Made by a program: the position numbers and the translations under genes. Below are positions 1-9,251 of a stretch of DNA of 64,000 nt, piece after piece (positions within the stretch are counted from its first letter, which is position 1; every line of letters begins with the position of its first letter). Below the pieces are notes generated by a model. That model ran no database searches. It was not told the origin of the DNA and worked only from the letters and a program-made list of their open reading frames with translations. The stretch comes from Nocardia spumae (GTDB lineage Bacteria > Actinomycetota > Actinomycetes > Mycobacteriales > Mycobacteriaceae), in the NCBI RefSeq assembly GCF_020733635.1, contig NZ_JAJFZL010000001.1, positions 5,270,001 through 5,334,000 of the forward strand. The letters are read 5' to 3'.

Positions 1-140
1 TCGCCTTCGACGATGTGGATGTCGGTGCCGCAGATGCCTACCGCGGCTACCTCGACGACCACTTCGCCGGGGCCGGGCGTCGGGTCGGGAATCGTCTGCA
101 CCGAGTATTCGCCGGGTTTCTCGATCACCAACGCGCGCAT
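1..140 (-). CDS. Zinc-dependent alcohol dehydrogenase (medium chain), N-terminal part only
   Basis: Only the first 46 codons lie in the window; the rest runs off the left edge. The translation begins MRALVIEKPGEY and contains EVAAVGICGTDIH, the N-terminal GroES-like segment of zinc medium-chain dehydrogenases. In that family the Cys of GICGTD binds the catalytic zinc. The ATG directly abuts the TAG stop of the GH172 gene (no gap), so the two are probably translationally coupled as the last genes of the leftward sugar operon. By position it could oxidise or reduce a sugar or polyol released by that operon. The substrate cannot be told from 46 residues. Confidence 0.85.
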   Translation of the reverse strand, partial: MRALVIEKPGEYSVQTIPDPTPGPGEVVVEVAAVGICGTDIHIVEG

Positions 141-1140
<1,000 letters not shown>

Positions 1141-1148
<8 letters not shown>

Positions 1149-2619
1149 GGTTCGCCGCCCGATGTTGTTCCGCTGCGAGGAAATGCGCGATCCTCGCGGT
1201 CGATTCGTAGAGTTCGCGGTAGCGCGGGTAGTACTGGTCGTAGATCGCCCGCCGTTCGGCGTCCGGCTCGATGATCGAGGTCACCGGATTCCAGCCGGAG
1301 GTGTCGACGCCCGCGGCCTCGGCGGCGAGTAGGGCGTCGCCGAGGCAGGCTCCGACGGTCTCCGCCGGGAGTTCCTGCGGCAGACCGGTCACATCGGACA
1401 CGATCTGGGTCCACAGGCCGCCTTTGGTGCCACCGCCGACCGCGATCAGGCGTCGCGCGCGACCACCGGCGTCGGACATCGCCTCCAGGTTGTGCCGCAC
1501 TCCGTATCCGGTTGCCTCCAGCGCGGCGCGATACAGCTCACCGCGGCCGTGGCTGGTGGTGAGACCGGCGACGATGCCGCGCGCGTCGGGATCGAACAAG
1601 GGTGTTCGTTCACCGGCGAAATACGGCAGCATCAACAGGCCCCGGCTGCCTGCCGGGACCGTGCCCGCCTCCGCGATCAGGTCGCCGAATTCTCCGCCGA
1701 CCAGGCGGCGCAGCCAATCGGTGACCGCGCCCGAGGTGGCCATTCCCGCTGCCAGCGAATAGGTTTCCGGCCACGCGCCGCAGGTGCCCCACAGGCCGGG
1801 ATGCGGACGCGGTTGGGTGAGGATCTGGACCAGGAACATGGTGGTGCCGTACATGACCATCGCATCGCCGGGAGCGCGCACGCCGACGCTGGCGGCTTCG
1901 GCCCACGCGTCGACGGTGCCGGTCGTAACGGGCAGCCCTTCCGGAAGGCCGGTTGCGGCAGCGCCTTCCGCGTTCACCCGGCCCACTACCTCGGTGGGCC
2001 ACGCGAGTTCGGGCAACGGCACACCCGGTGCGCAGTGCTCGGCCCAATCGGCCCATTCGCGCTTGCGCAGGTCGTACATGGGCACGCACTGGCTAGCCGA
2101 CTGATGGTCGAGTACGTAGCGCCCGGTCAACCGGTACACGAGAAAGGAACTCGCCATCAGCAGCATGCGGGTGCGCGCGTACACGTCGGGCTCGTGCCGC
2201 GCCAGCCACCGCAGCTTCGGCCCGACAGCCTGACTGGTCTGCGGCGACCCGGCCCGCTCGAGCACCGCCGTCTCGCCCAATTCATCTGCCAGTTCGGCGA
2301 TTTCGACGGTCGCCCGGGTGTCGACGCCGTACAGGATGGCCGGGCGCAGCGGGTTTCCCTGTGCGTCGGCGGGCAGCAGACACGGGCCGATACCGCTGAT
2401 CCCGAGCCCCTCCAGCCGGGCTCCGGTCGCGGCATCGACCAGTTCGCGGGCGATGGCGACGAAGTCCGCCCACCACACGGACTCCGCGTCGTGCTCGACC
2501 CAGCCCGGTCGCGGCATCGACACCTCGTGCGGACGCTCCGCACGCGCGAAGACCTTGCCGTCGGCGTCGGTCAGCACGCCCTTGGAACCGGAAGTGCCGA
2601 TGTCGATTCCGATGAACAT
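1141..2619 (-). CDS. FGGY-family carbohydrate kinase (pentulose kinase-like)
   Basis: The 492-residue protein starts MFIGIDIGTSGSKGVLTD, the first phosphate-binding motif of FGGY kinases. AVGGGTKGGLWTQI near residue 415 is the C-terminal adenosine/phosphate motif. Length matches xylulokinase and ribulokinase relatives. It should phosphorylate a sugar, probably a ketopentose, with ATP in the cytoplasm. I chose the ATG at 2619: it lies 2 nt after the isomerase stop (TGACCATG), whereas the upstream in-frame extension overlaps that gene with non-conserved sequence. Placed after an L-fucose-isomerase-like gene, its most economical substrate is D-ribulose, or L-fuculose or another ketose; the sequence alone does not decide. 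Confidence 0.92.
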
Positions 2620-2621
2620 GG

Positions 2622-4034
2622 TCACCGAGTGAATTCGTCCAGGGTGACACCCAGCAGATCGCACGCGGCCCGCACGGTGCCGCGATGGTCACCGGGCACG
2701 GCGTGGATGTGGTTGGCGCCGAACCGCGACAGGAAATCCTCGGCACGGGCGTCCAGCCGCGCGAACGCGTGCGGCCATTCCCGGGTCGACTGGCGCATCA
2801 ACTCGTCGTTGGTGGCCTCGTCGTAGGTTTCGAAGTCGCCGAGCATCAACTGCATTCGGTAGTTTCCGTCGTCGCGGGTCAGCCGGGCCAGTGTCATCTG
2901 CCCCGGTGCCGCGAGATGATGGACCGACGCCCCGCCGGCGGGAAAGAAGAACACCTCGGGGAACAGATGCACCCGGGACAGGTTCTCCGCCGGATCGTCG
3001 CTGCGGGCGGCGAACCAGGTGGCGTGCTGGCCGGAGTTGCACAGATCCCAGATGTCGCGGTCGGCGTGGTAGTGGCGGACGTCGGCGAACAACACCGGTG
3101 TCCCCGAGATCTGTTTGAGCAGTTGCATGGTCAGCGCGCCGTCCATGTCCGCCTCGGTCGCGCACACATGGGTCGGCTTCGGGCCGTTCCAGTCGTACGG
3201 GTCGTTGAGGAACGCCTCGGTGACGTCCATCGTGGCGAAGTACTGGGTGAGTTCGGGCTGCCCCTTGATACCGGAGAAGTCGATGTTCCATTCGTCGATC
3301 AACTCGCGCACCGCGAGGTAGGAGCGGATCTGGCGCTCCAGCAACTCCGGAGTGAGTTTGTCGCCGTCGTAGTGCACGCCCGCGGTGGTCTCCTCCAGCC
3401 ATACCCGGGCCTTCGATACCTCAGCGGCGTCGGCCAGTTCGGCGCGGCGCACGATCTCCCACTGGTCGATCTCCTCGACGTCGACGCCGAAAATGCGTTG
3501 CCACTGATCGGTATTCGCGACGGCGGTGTTCATCCCCATCGGCCGGCCGCCGAACCGGCCGAACGTCGAGCCACGCAAGCGCGACACCGCCGACGCCGCC
3601 ACCGCCCGCACACCGATCTTCTCGATCAGGTCCGGATCGGCCGGGTCGCCCCACAGCCGGGTGTGGGTGCGGCCGATCTGATCCAGCGCTCCCCCGGCCG
3701 CCAGCATCCCGACCATTCCGGGCTGCACCGGGTCGATGTTCGACAACAGCAGCAACGCTCCCGGCGTGGCTCCCTGGACGAGCATCGTGAAGTGCGGGAA
3801 CGCCCACACCGCGTAGTGCAGCACCGTGAGATCGACTCCGGCCGCGGCGACTTCGCGGGCCACCGAGACGGCGAGAGTGTTGGTACTGACCGGTGCGGAG
3901 CCGCGCACCACCTCGTGTCCGGCGGAAGCAAGTTCGGCGACGAGCCGGTCTTCGTTGGTACGGATGAACTCGGCTATGCCGTCGTGCACATAGTCGCGTC
4001 CGTCGGAAATGCTGATTACACCGATACGTGCCAC
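2622..4034 (-). CDS. L-fucose/D-arabinose isomerase-like protein
   Basis: The 470-residue protein resembles the L-fucose isomerase-like family: an N-terminal Rossmann-type segment (RIGVISISDGRDYVH) and a catalytic C-terminal half with GADMD-like ATEADMDGAL and the late HHLAAPGQMTLARL segment. L-fucose isomerases interconvert aldoses and ketoses and, in E. coli, also convert D-arabinose to D-ribulose. The start is the GTG at 4034, with GGAGGG seven bases upstream; the longer open frame beyond it reads arginine-rich shadow sequence. The gene is followed 2 nt later by the FGGY kinase, giving an isomerase-kinase pair. Substrate is inferred, not shown. Confidence 0.85.
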   Translation of the reverse strand: MARIGVISISDGRDYVHDGIAEFIRTNEDRLVAELASAGHEVVRGSAPVSTNTLAVSVAREVAAAGVDLTVLHYAVWAFPHFTMLVQGATPGALLLLSNIDPVQPGMVGMLAAGGALDQIGRTHTRLWGDPADPDLIEKIGVRAVAASAVSRLRGSTFGRFGGRPMGMNTAVANTDQWQRIFGVDVEEIDQWEIVRRAELADAAEVSKARVWLEETTAGVHYDGDKLTPELLERQIRSYLAVRELIDEWNIDFSGIKGQPELTQYFATMDVTEAFLNDPYDWNGPKPTHVCATEADMDGALTMQLLKQISGTPVLFADVRHYHADRDIWDLCNSGQHATWFAARSDDPAENLSRVHLFPEVFFFPAGGASVHHLAAPGQMTLARLTRDDGNYRMQLMLGDFETYDEATNDELMRQSTREWPHAFARLDARAEDFLSRFGANHIHAVPGDHRGTVRAACDLLGVTLDEFTR

Positions 4035-4156
4035 GCCGGATCCCTCCAAGAGACGAACGGTCGGACTTGCTGTACCCGATGGCGGTGTCCGCACGGTGCT
4101 CCGTGGTAACGCAGGCTGCCGCCTCCGGGCCGCGCTCGCACCACTAGAGATATCAC

Positions 4157-5083
4157 TCAGGGCACGGTTTCCGGTGGAGTTCTCCCGATCTCGAGGGCTG
4201 CCAGCGAGACTCCGCCCTGCCCCCAGCCACAGCTGGTGATCCACAGGTCGCCGGCGGCGATCACCTCGGCGGCATGCGCGGCGATGTGGCCGACCCGGTC
4301 GTCGATCCGGAAATGGTAGGGGTTGTCGCTGCGGAACACGTCGGTGCCGACGTAATCGGGCCGCGGACCGATGAACAGATACCAGGAACCGTTGTGGCAC
4401 AACACGAACGGGGATTCGGTATTGCCGGCCTCGGTGCCCGAGGTGGGGTCGGTGAACGCGATCCGCCGCTCGCCCCAGGTGCGCAGATCGGTGCTCGTGC
4501 GATACGCGACCACGTAGTTGCCGCCAGTCGGTGAACTCGTTGCGGCGTAGTACATCACCCAGCGGTCGTCGATCCACGCGACCATGGGATCGCGGGCGTC
4601 GTACCCGTCGCGAAACACCGGTCCGTTCGGCTCGCGGATCCACTCGAACAGGTCGTCGGAGGTGGCCACGCAGATCGCCGCCTGGGTGCGGTCATCGCCG
4701 CCGCCCGCGTAGAACAAGTGGTAGCGCCCGTCGGCCCGGATCACGTACGGCGCCCACAGATGCGTCTCGCCGTAGTCGCGGTCGACCACGAGCGCCGAAG
4801 GGTGTTTGGTCCACGGGCCGTGCAGGTCGTCGGCGCTGGCGTGCGCGAATTCGATCTCGTCGAACGGGTCCGCCGGTTCGGCATGGGTTATGCCGAACAG
4901 GTGCCAGCGGCCCGACTCGTCGCGAATGACGGTGTGGTCGTTGATGTACCACGGCTGCGGCTCGCCGACGCTCGGGTCGTAGACCGTGTGGAAGCGCCCG
5001 GCCCGGACGCTCACCTCGCGGCCTTCCGATCGATCACGGCCGGTGAGGGGCGCTTCTCGAAACTCGATCTCGGGCTCGGTCAT
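4157..5083 (-). CDS. Five-bladed beta-propeller glycosidase-like protein (GH43/GH32 type)
   Basis: The 308-residue protein has the repeating propeller strands of the GH43/GH32/GH62/GH68 superfamily: DHTVIRDESGRWHLFGI, APYVIRADGRYHLFYAG, DPMVAWIDDRWVMYYAA and ESPFVLCHNGSWYLFIG. Conserved acidic residues near the starts of blades are present, but I cannot assign the catalytic triad with certainty. There is no signal peptide. The ATG at 5083 follows GAGGAGA about 11 bases upstream. It is the first gene of the leftward sugar operon, 122 bp ahead of the isomerase gene. It may be an exo-acting furanosidase; a non-catalytic propeller is possible. Confidence 0.8.
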   Translation of the reverse strand: MTEPEIEFREAPLTGRDRSEGREVSVRAGRFHTVYDPSVGEPQPWYINDHTVIRDESGRWHLFGITHAEPADPFDEIEFAHASADDLHGPWTKHPSALVVDRDYGETHLWAPYVIRADGRYHLFYAGGGDDRTQAAICVATSDDLFEWIREPNGPVFRDGYDARDPMVAWIDDRWVMYYAATSSPTGGNYVVAYRTSTDLRTWGERRIAFTDPTSGTEAGNTESPFVLCHNGSWYLFIGPRPDYVGTDVFRSDNPYHFRIDDRVGHIAAHAAEVIAAGDLWITSCGWGQGGVSLAALEIGRTPPETVP

Positions 5084-5229
5084 CTGGCACCGCTCTCCTC
5101 GTAGTCGCGTTCGCCGTAGTCTGTGGCGATCTGCCGGGACGGAAACCAGCGATGCCGTGCGCCGGGCGGGAGTCGTCACGCGCTCCCCACAGCCGACAGA
5201 AATGTAACCACACACACCCCCGGCATCAG

Positions 5230-5270
5230 CGGCGATTCCGCGCGGGTAGCGACGAACCGCGGAATCGCCG
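5230..5270. terminator. 13-bp perfect inverted repeat between the XRE-cupin gene and the sugar operon
   Basis: Arms at 5230-5242 (CGGCGATTCCGCG) and 5258-5270 are exact reverse complements with a 15-nt spacer. The repeat lies 78 bp beyond the end of the XRE-cupin gene and about 150 bp upstream of the sugar operon start. It could be a terminator for the regulator gene or an operator for the sugar operon. There is no T-tract, so termination is not certain. The surrounding 5084-5347 holds no gene. Confidence 0.45.
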
Positions 5271-5347
5271 ACACAGCCCCGGGGCGATCGCGGGAAATCG
5301 TGGAGGCGCTGCGAATACGACGGTTCGGGGCCGCCGGCTACGGCCGA

Positions 5348-5950
5348 TCAGGTTCTGCGCGAGATGACCATGATGTATTCGCAGGGGGCATTCGTTCGGT
5401 TGGCGAAGCCGTGGTCCGCGTCGGCCTGGAAGAACACGGAATCGCCCGGGTGCAGGGTTTCGCTGATCCCGCCGATCGCGACGGTGAGGGTGCCGTCGAG
5501 CACGACCAGTTGTTTCTCGGTGCCCGGCGGATACGCGGGCAGCAGGCCGGTGGAGACCTGTGCGGGCAGGTAGTGGACGATCATCTCGCCCCCTCCCGCG
5601 CCCGGGGCCGCGGACACCATGTGCCGTTCGAAGCCGGTTTCCGGGTCGCGGAAAACCGGGCGATCGCTCTTGCGCAGGACGACGGCCACGCCGGATGTGG
5701 CAGCGGCCGGACCGCCGATCAGGTCCGACAGTGACGCGTCGAGCGCGTGGGCGATCCTGGACGCGACGCCGATCGTCGGGCTCTTCTCACCGCGTTCGAC
5801 CTTGGACAGCATCGCCCGGCTGACCGACGACTGGGTGGACAGCTGCTCGAGTGTCAGGCCCGCCTCCTCGCGGCGTCGCCGCACGTTGGCGCCGAAGGCG
5901 CCGGCCAGCTCGTCACCGTGCTGTGGTTCGTGTGCGTGTTGCTCGACCAC
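5348..5950 (-). CDS. XRE-family transcriptional regulator with C-terminal cupin domain
   Basis: The 200-residue protein has an N-terminal XRE helix-turn-helix (ANVRRRREEAGLTLEQLSTQ, then SRAMLSKVERGEKSPTIGV) and a C-terminal cupin barrel (YPPGTEKQLVVLDGTL, LHPGDSVFFQADADHGF). Such proteins are usually ligand-responsive repressors binding short palindromes. The GTG at 5950 is preceded by AGGAG at good distance; the upstream in-frame ATG would run through the operators. It is divergent from the MBL-fold hydrolase gene, with two near-identical palindromes in the gap, which suggests self-regulation and control of the hydrolase. Ligand unknown. Confidence 0.92.
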   Translation of the reverse strand: MVEQHAHEPQHGDELAGAFGANVRRRREEAGLTLEQLSTQSSVSRAMLSKVERGEKSPTIGVASRIAHALDASLSDLIGGPAAATSGVAVVLRKSDRPVFRDPETGFERHMVSAAPGAGGGEMIVHYLPAQVSTGLLPAYPPGTEKQLVVLDGTLTVAIGGISETLHPGDSVFFQADADHGFANRTNAPCEYIMVISRRT

Positions 5951-5995
5951 CGTGCTCCTCGATCGATGGGTATCTCGCCGCCCACAGTGTATGTT

Positions 5996-6009
5996 TCTTC
6001 TATAGAAGA
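5996..6009. promoter_or_regulatory. Operator-like perfect 14-bp palindrome
   Basis: TCTTCTATAGAAGA is an exact palindrome between the divergent XRE-cupin and MBL-fold genes. It is AT-rich against a GC-rich background and is partly repeated 20 bp away. It is probably the site of the XRE-cupin protein; this is an inference from position and symmetry. Confidence 0.6.
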
Positions 6010-6015
6010 CAGTCA

Positions 6016-6029
6016 TCTCCTATTGAAGA
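6016..6029. promoter_or_regulatory. Second operator-like site, imperfect copy
   Basis: TCTCCTATTGAAGA matches the neighbouring perfect palindrome at 12 of 14 positions. The centres are 20 bp apart, about two helical turns, so two regulator dimers could sit on the same DNA face. It lies 34 bp before the hydrolase start codon. Confidence 0.55.
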
Positions 6030-6062
6030 TGTACAAAGGTGTCCCGAGGCGAAGGAAGTTCC

Positions 6063-6884
6063 ATGCGTTTGATCTCGAGTGGCCGGCACCATGCCACGTT
6101 CGAATTCGGCGATGTGCAGGTGATCTCGTTGCGAGACGGGTACATCGACATGCCGCCGACACGGCTCCGCGACGAGCACGGGTGCACGCTCGACGAGTTG
6201 CCGTCCACCGTGCCGCTGGTCGACGGCAACGTGCGGCTGTCGGTCAACGCCTTCTTCGTCACCGACGGCACCCGGTCGGTTCTCATCGACACCGGCGCGT
6301 CCAACGTCTGGCACGACCCCACCATGGGGTTGATCTATGCAGCGCTCGACGAGGCGGGAATCGACCGCGCGCATATCACCGATGTCGCCATCACCCACCA
6401 GCACGAAGACCACGTGAGCGGCCTGATCGCGCCGGACGGGTCCGAGGCGTTCGCCGAACTCGAGCGCGTGTGGATCGGCGCGGGCGACGCCTCGGTGTTC
6501 ACGGGGCGGCTCGAGCCGATCCGCGACCGGGTCGTCCTCGTACCGGAGGCGGTCGCGATCAACGACTGGATCACCGCGATCCCGACACCGGGCCACACAC
6601 CCGGTCACACCGTCTTCGACATCAGCAGCGGCACCGGCCACCTGCTGGTCTGGGGTGACACCGTGCACGTTCCGGCACTCCAATTCGATCAGCCGAACGT
6701 GTCCTGGGAGCTCGATGGCAACCAGGCACAGGCCCGCGCCGCGCGAGCCACTCTCCTCGAACGACTGACCCGTCCACACCATTTCGTGGCCGGCGCCCAC
6801 CTCGATTCACCCGGCATCGCCCGCGTCACCTCCTCCGGCGACGGTTACGGGCTGGAATATCTCGCACCGCCGATCGGCGGCTGA
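6063..6884 (+). CDS. MBL-fold metallo-hydrolase
   Basis: The 273-residue protein carries the metallo-beta-lactamase zinc motif HQHEDH in AITHQHEDHVSGL, the later GHTPGHT histidine and WGDTVHVP with the bridging aspartate. Two zinc ions and a hydrolytic role on an ester, lactone or thioester are expected from the family. The specific substrate is not recognisable. The ATG at 6063 has GAAGGAAG just upstream; a GTG at 6039 in the same frame is possible but lacks a better ribosome site. There is no signal peptide. It is transcribed away from the XRE-cupin gene and is its likely target. Confidence 0.9.
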   Translation: MRLISSGRHHATFEFGDVQVISLRDGYIDMPPTRLRDEHGCTLDELPSTVPLVDGNVRLSVNAFFVTDGTRSVLIDTGASNVWHDPTMGLIYAALDEAGIDRAHITDVAITHQHEDHVSGLIAPDGSEAFAELERVWIGAGDASVFTGRLEPIRDRVVLVPEAVAINDWITAIPTPGHTPGHTVFDISSGTGHLLVWGDTVHVPALQFDQPNVSWELDGNQAQARAARATLLERLTRPHHFVAGAHLDSPGIARVTSSGDGYGLEYLAPPIGG

Positions 6885-7305
6885 AGCCCGTCGGTTCCGG
6901 GCGACCGCGGGGCCGAGGACAGCAAGCCCGTCCTGAACACGCCCGGCCCGATCGATACTGAATCACATTGCGGCCGAGTCGGTTTCGTCGATCGGTCGGT
7001 CCCGCTGTGCGGCTGCCGGTACATCGATGAGGGTGCCGGAGCCGTCTGCGGAAGTGTGACACCGACCTTCATATCGCGACCCTCTCGGACACACCCGGGC
7101 CCGGTCACGCGTTCCCCGATTCGACAAATGACGGCGGTGGCGGCCTCACGGTTGGACCGCGTGCTGGACAGACTCGACAGGCGCCGAAGTGCTCGACTCA
7201 CCCTGAGCGGGTGTGGGTTACCACGACCGAGCCCCGGTATCGGCTACGGTTCACGTCGCACCAACCTGCGTGATCCCTCATATCCAGAGGCGAGGTCTGT
7301 TGTCG
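6885..7305. other. Intergenic stretch between MBL-fold hydrolase and S33 peptidase
   Basis: About 420 bp without a convincing intact gene. It contains the possible oxidoreductase gene start on the minus strand near 7073 and, at its right end, the ribosome site (GAGG at 7292-7295) of the peptidase gene. Nothing else stands out. Confidence 0.6.
7038..7073 (-). pseudogene. Possible 5' fragment of an LLM-class F420-dependent oxidoreductase gene
   Basis: On the minus strand an ATG at 7073, preceded by GAGAGGG, reads MKVGVTLPQTAP. This is very like the first residues of luciferase-like F420-dependent oxidoreductases. After about a dozen codons the frame (open to 6845) loses any resemblance to the family. 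It may be a truncated gene start left by a deletion. The match is short, so chance resemblance cannot be excluded. Confidence 0.25.
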
Positions 7306-8820
7306 GTGAACCTGTTCTGGCGTTCGATGGCTGTAATGGCGCTGTCCCTGCTGATGGCCGTGCCGGTGTACAGCCGGGCGGACCCGGTGGACGACACGCA
7401 CCCGATCGGGTTGGACCGGTTCTATGACCAGCGGCTCGAGTGGAAGCCTTGCGGCGTCGAGAATGTCGACAAGGCCGGTGGCGAGTGCGCGGATGTACTC
7501 GTGCCGCTCGACTACGGGAATCCCGACGATCGCACGATGACCGTGGCGATTTCGCGGGTGAAAGCCGGCGATCCGGCGCGGCGGCGGGGAATTCTGTTGT
7601 CCAATCCAGGCGGTCCCGGTTCGGAGGGTCTGGACAGTCTGGATCTGCTCGGTGATGTGCTGTCGCCGGAGGTCTTGGCGAGTTACGACCTGATCGGCAT
7701 GGATCCGCGCGGGGTCGGCGAGTCCGGCCGGAGTCCGCGGTGCGGGTGGCCGGTAGGCGAGATGATTCGGTCGGCGGGTCTGGATCCGCTGGGATTCGCG
7801 CACGACACCGTTCAGTCCGCGGGGATGGCCGCGACCTGCCTGATTCGCGATCCGAACAAGCTGAGGCAGTTCACCACTCGCAACACCGCGCGTGACATGG
7901 ACATTGTGCGAGGCGTCCTGGGCGAGGAGAAGGTCAACTTCTACGGCGTGTCCTACGGCACCTATCTCGGGGCCGTGTTCACGCAGATGTTCCCCGAGAG
8001 GAGTGACCGCGTCGTGCTCGACAGTGCGATCGACCCGGACCGGTATTGGGAGGGCTTGGTTCAGGATTGGGGTGCGCCGGACGAGATCGCGCTGGACGAC
8101 TGGGCCGGCTGGGTTTCCGGTCGGGATGACGAGTTCCGGCTCGGTGCGACTCCGCAGCAGGTGCGAGCGAAGATCGAGGAGCTCGTTCGTATCGCCGCAC
8201 GTCAACCGATTGTCATCGATGGGTTCGCCATCGACGATCACTGGCTTCCGTTCATCCTGCACGGATTGCTGATGAACTTCCGGCTGAACGAAGCGATGGC
8301 CGCCACTGTGCGGGAGATCGCCGATGCCGCGGGCGGTCCGCCCACTACATCGCGAACACCCCGGCTTCGTGCCATCGTGGAGGGGCTGCGCGACAATGAG
8401 AACTCGGTGCTTGCGGAGATCGCCTGCGGCGATGTCGGGGCACCGATCGATCCGACCTGGTACTGGCGCAACATCGAAGAGACGCGTGCCACGCAGCCGG
8501 TTTTCGGCGCGCTGGCGAACGACATCCAGCCGTGCGCCTTCTGGCCTCGCCCGGTCGAGCCACCGACTGTCGTCCGGAATTCTGTGCCAGCGCTCATCCT
8601 GCAGGCGACGGGAGATCCCCGCACCCCCTATGTCCACGGCGTCCGATTGCATCAGGACATGTCCGAGTCGCGGATGGTGACGCTGCGGGATGTCCGTATC
8701 CACATGACATTTCGGCCCGAACTCAGCGGCTGCGTAAACCATACGATCAACACGTACTTCAGCGTAGGAACCATGCCGGATACCGACATCACCTGCTACG
8801 CGGATCAATCCACGCCCTAG
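7306..8820 (+). CDS. Secreted alpha/beta-hydrolase, S33 tripeptidyl aminopeptidase-like
   Basis: The protein of about 504 residues has an N-terminal hydrophobic signal segment (SMAVMALSLLMAVPVYSRA). The alpha/beta-hydrolase core shows LLSNPGGPG (oxyanion region), LIGMDPRGVGESG and the nucleophile elbow YGVSYGTYLG (GVSYG). The C-terminal TAP-like domain has ATGDPRTPY (acid) and VRIHMTFRP (candidate catalytic His). The family removes N-terminal peptides or hydrolyses esters outside the membrane. Start is GTG 7306 or TTG 7300; GAGG lies at 7292-7295. A close paralogue lies at 43269-44765 with the same RIHMTFRP/LS/C ending. Confidence 0.9.
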   Translation: MNLFWRSMAVMALSLLMAVPVYSRADPVDDTHPIGLDRFYDQRLEWKPCGVENVDKAGGECADVLVPLDYGNPDDRTMTVAISRVKAGDPARRRGILLSNPGGPGSEGLDSLDLLGDVLSPEVLASYDLIGMDPRGVGESGRSPRCGWPVGEMIRSAGLDPLGFAHDTVQSAGMAATCLIRDPNKLRQFTTRNTARDMDIVRGVLGEEKVNFYGVSYGTYLGAVFTQMFPERSDRVVLDSAIDPDRYWEGLVQDWGAPDEIALDDWAGWVSGRDDEFRLGATPQQVRAKIEELVRIAARQPIVIDGFAIDDHWLPFILHGLLMNFRLNEAMAATVREIADAAGGPPTTSRTPRLRAIVEGLRDNENSVLAEIACGDVGAPIDPTWYWRNIEETRATQPVFGALANDIQPCAFWPRPVEPPTVVRNSVPALILQATGDPRTPYVHGVRLHQDMSESRMVTLRDVRIHMTFRPELSGCVNHTINTYFSVGTMPDTDITCYADQSTP

Positions 8821-9003
8821 CTGTAGTTCTTGGGGAGGTTGTGAACGGCGTGCCAGCCACGAATAGGTGAAGGCCTCCGGTATCGGTGTGGACGAGCACC
8901 ACCGAGAAGCGCATGCGACAGCCGCGTACGTATCCGCCGAGAAGCGCTCATGAACCGCACAGACGACAACACCCACGCTGTGAGGTTTCCGTCGGGCCGG
9001 GCC

Positions 9004-9046
9004 AAACAAAACAGGCCAGGACCGACACTATCTCGATCCTGACCTG
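9004..9046 (-). terminator. Rho-independent terminator of the tRNA-Ala gene
   Basis: Arms at 9037-9046 and 9012-9021 pair over 10 bp (one G-T pair). On the minus strand they are followed by TTTTGTTT, just past the tRNA 3' end. This is a classic intrinsic terminator, rare in such GC-rich DNA. Confidence 0.75.
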
Positions 9047-9055
9047 CATTCTGAG

Positions 9056-9128
9056 TGGAGCTAAGGGGACTCGAACCCCTGACCCCCACACTGCCAGTGT
9101 GGTGCGCTACCAGCTGCGCCATAGCCCC
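9056..9128 (-). tRNA. tRNA-Ala (anticodon GGC)
   Basis: The 73-nt minus-strand sequence folds as a cloverleaf. The acceptor stem GGGGCTA pairs with TAGCTCC, the D arm contains GCGCAGCTGGTAGCGC, the anticodon stem-loop CACACTGGCAGTGTG carries GGC, and the T arm is GGGGTTCGAGTCCCC. The discriminator base is A and no CCA is encoded. It reads GCC alanine codons. A T-rich terminator follows. The DUF222 gene starts 123 bp upstream of it on the opposite strand. Confidence 0.97.
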
Positions 9129-9251
9129 AGGTTTCGCACTCGGAGGTGTTCCCCGCGTGCTTGAAAGAAGTTACACCACCTCGACTCGGCGTACCAAATC
9201 GCCTGCATAAAGGGCTGGTGGAACACGCGTTCGAACGATAGACTCGAACAC

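Noticed and set aside
1492..2826. Long plus-strand open frame of 444 codons
   Set aside because: It is antisense to the FGGY kinase and isomerase genes, has shadow-type Arg/Gly/Pro composition and no ribosome site or family motif.
6845..7201. Minus-strand frame of 118 codons as an intact gene
   Set aside because: Only the MKVGVTLPQTAP segment resembles a known protein start; the remainder overlaps the MBL-fold gene end and has no family pattern.
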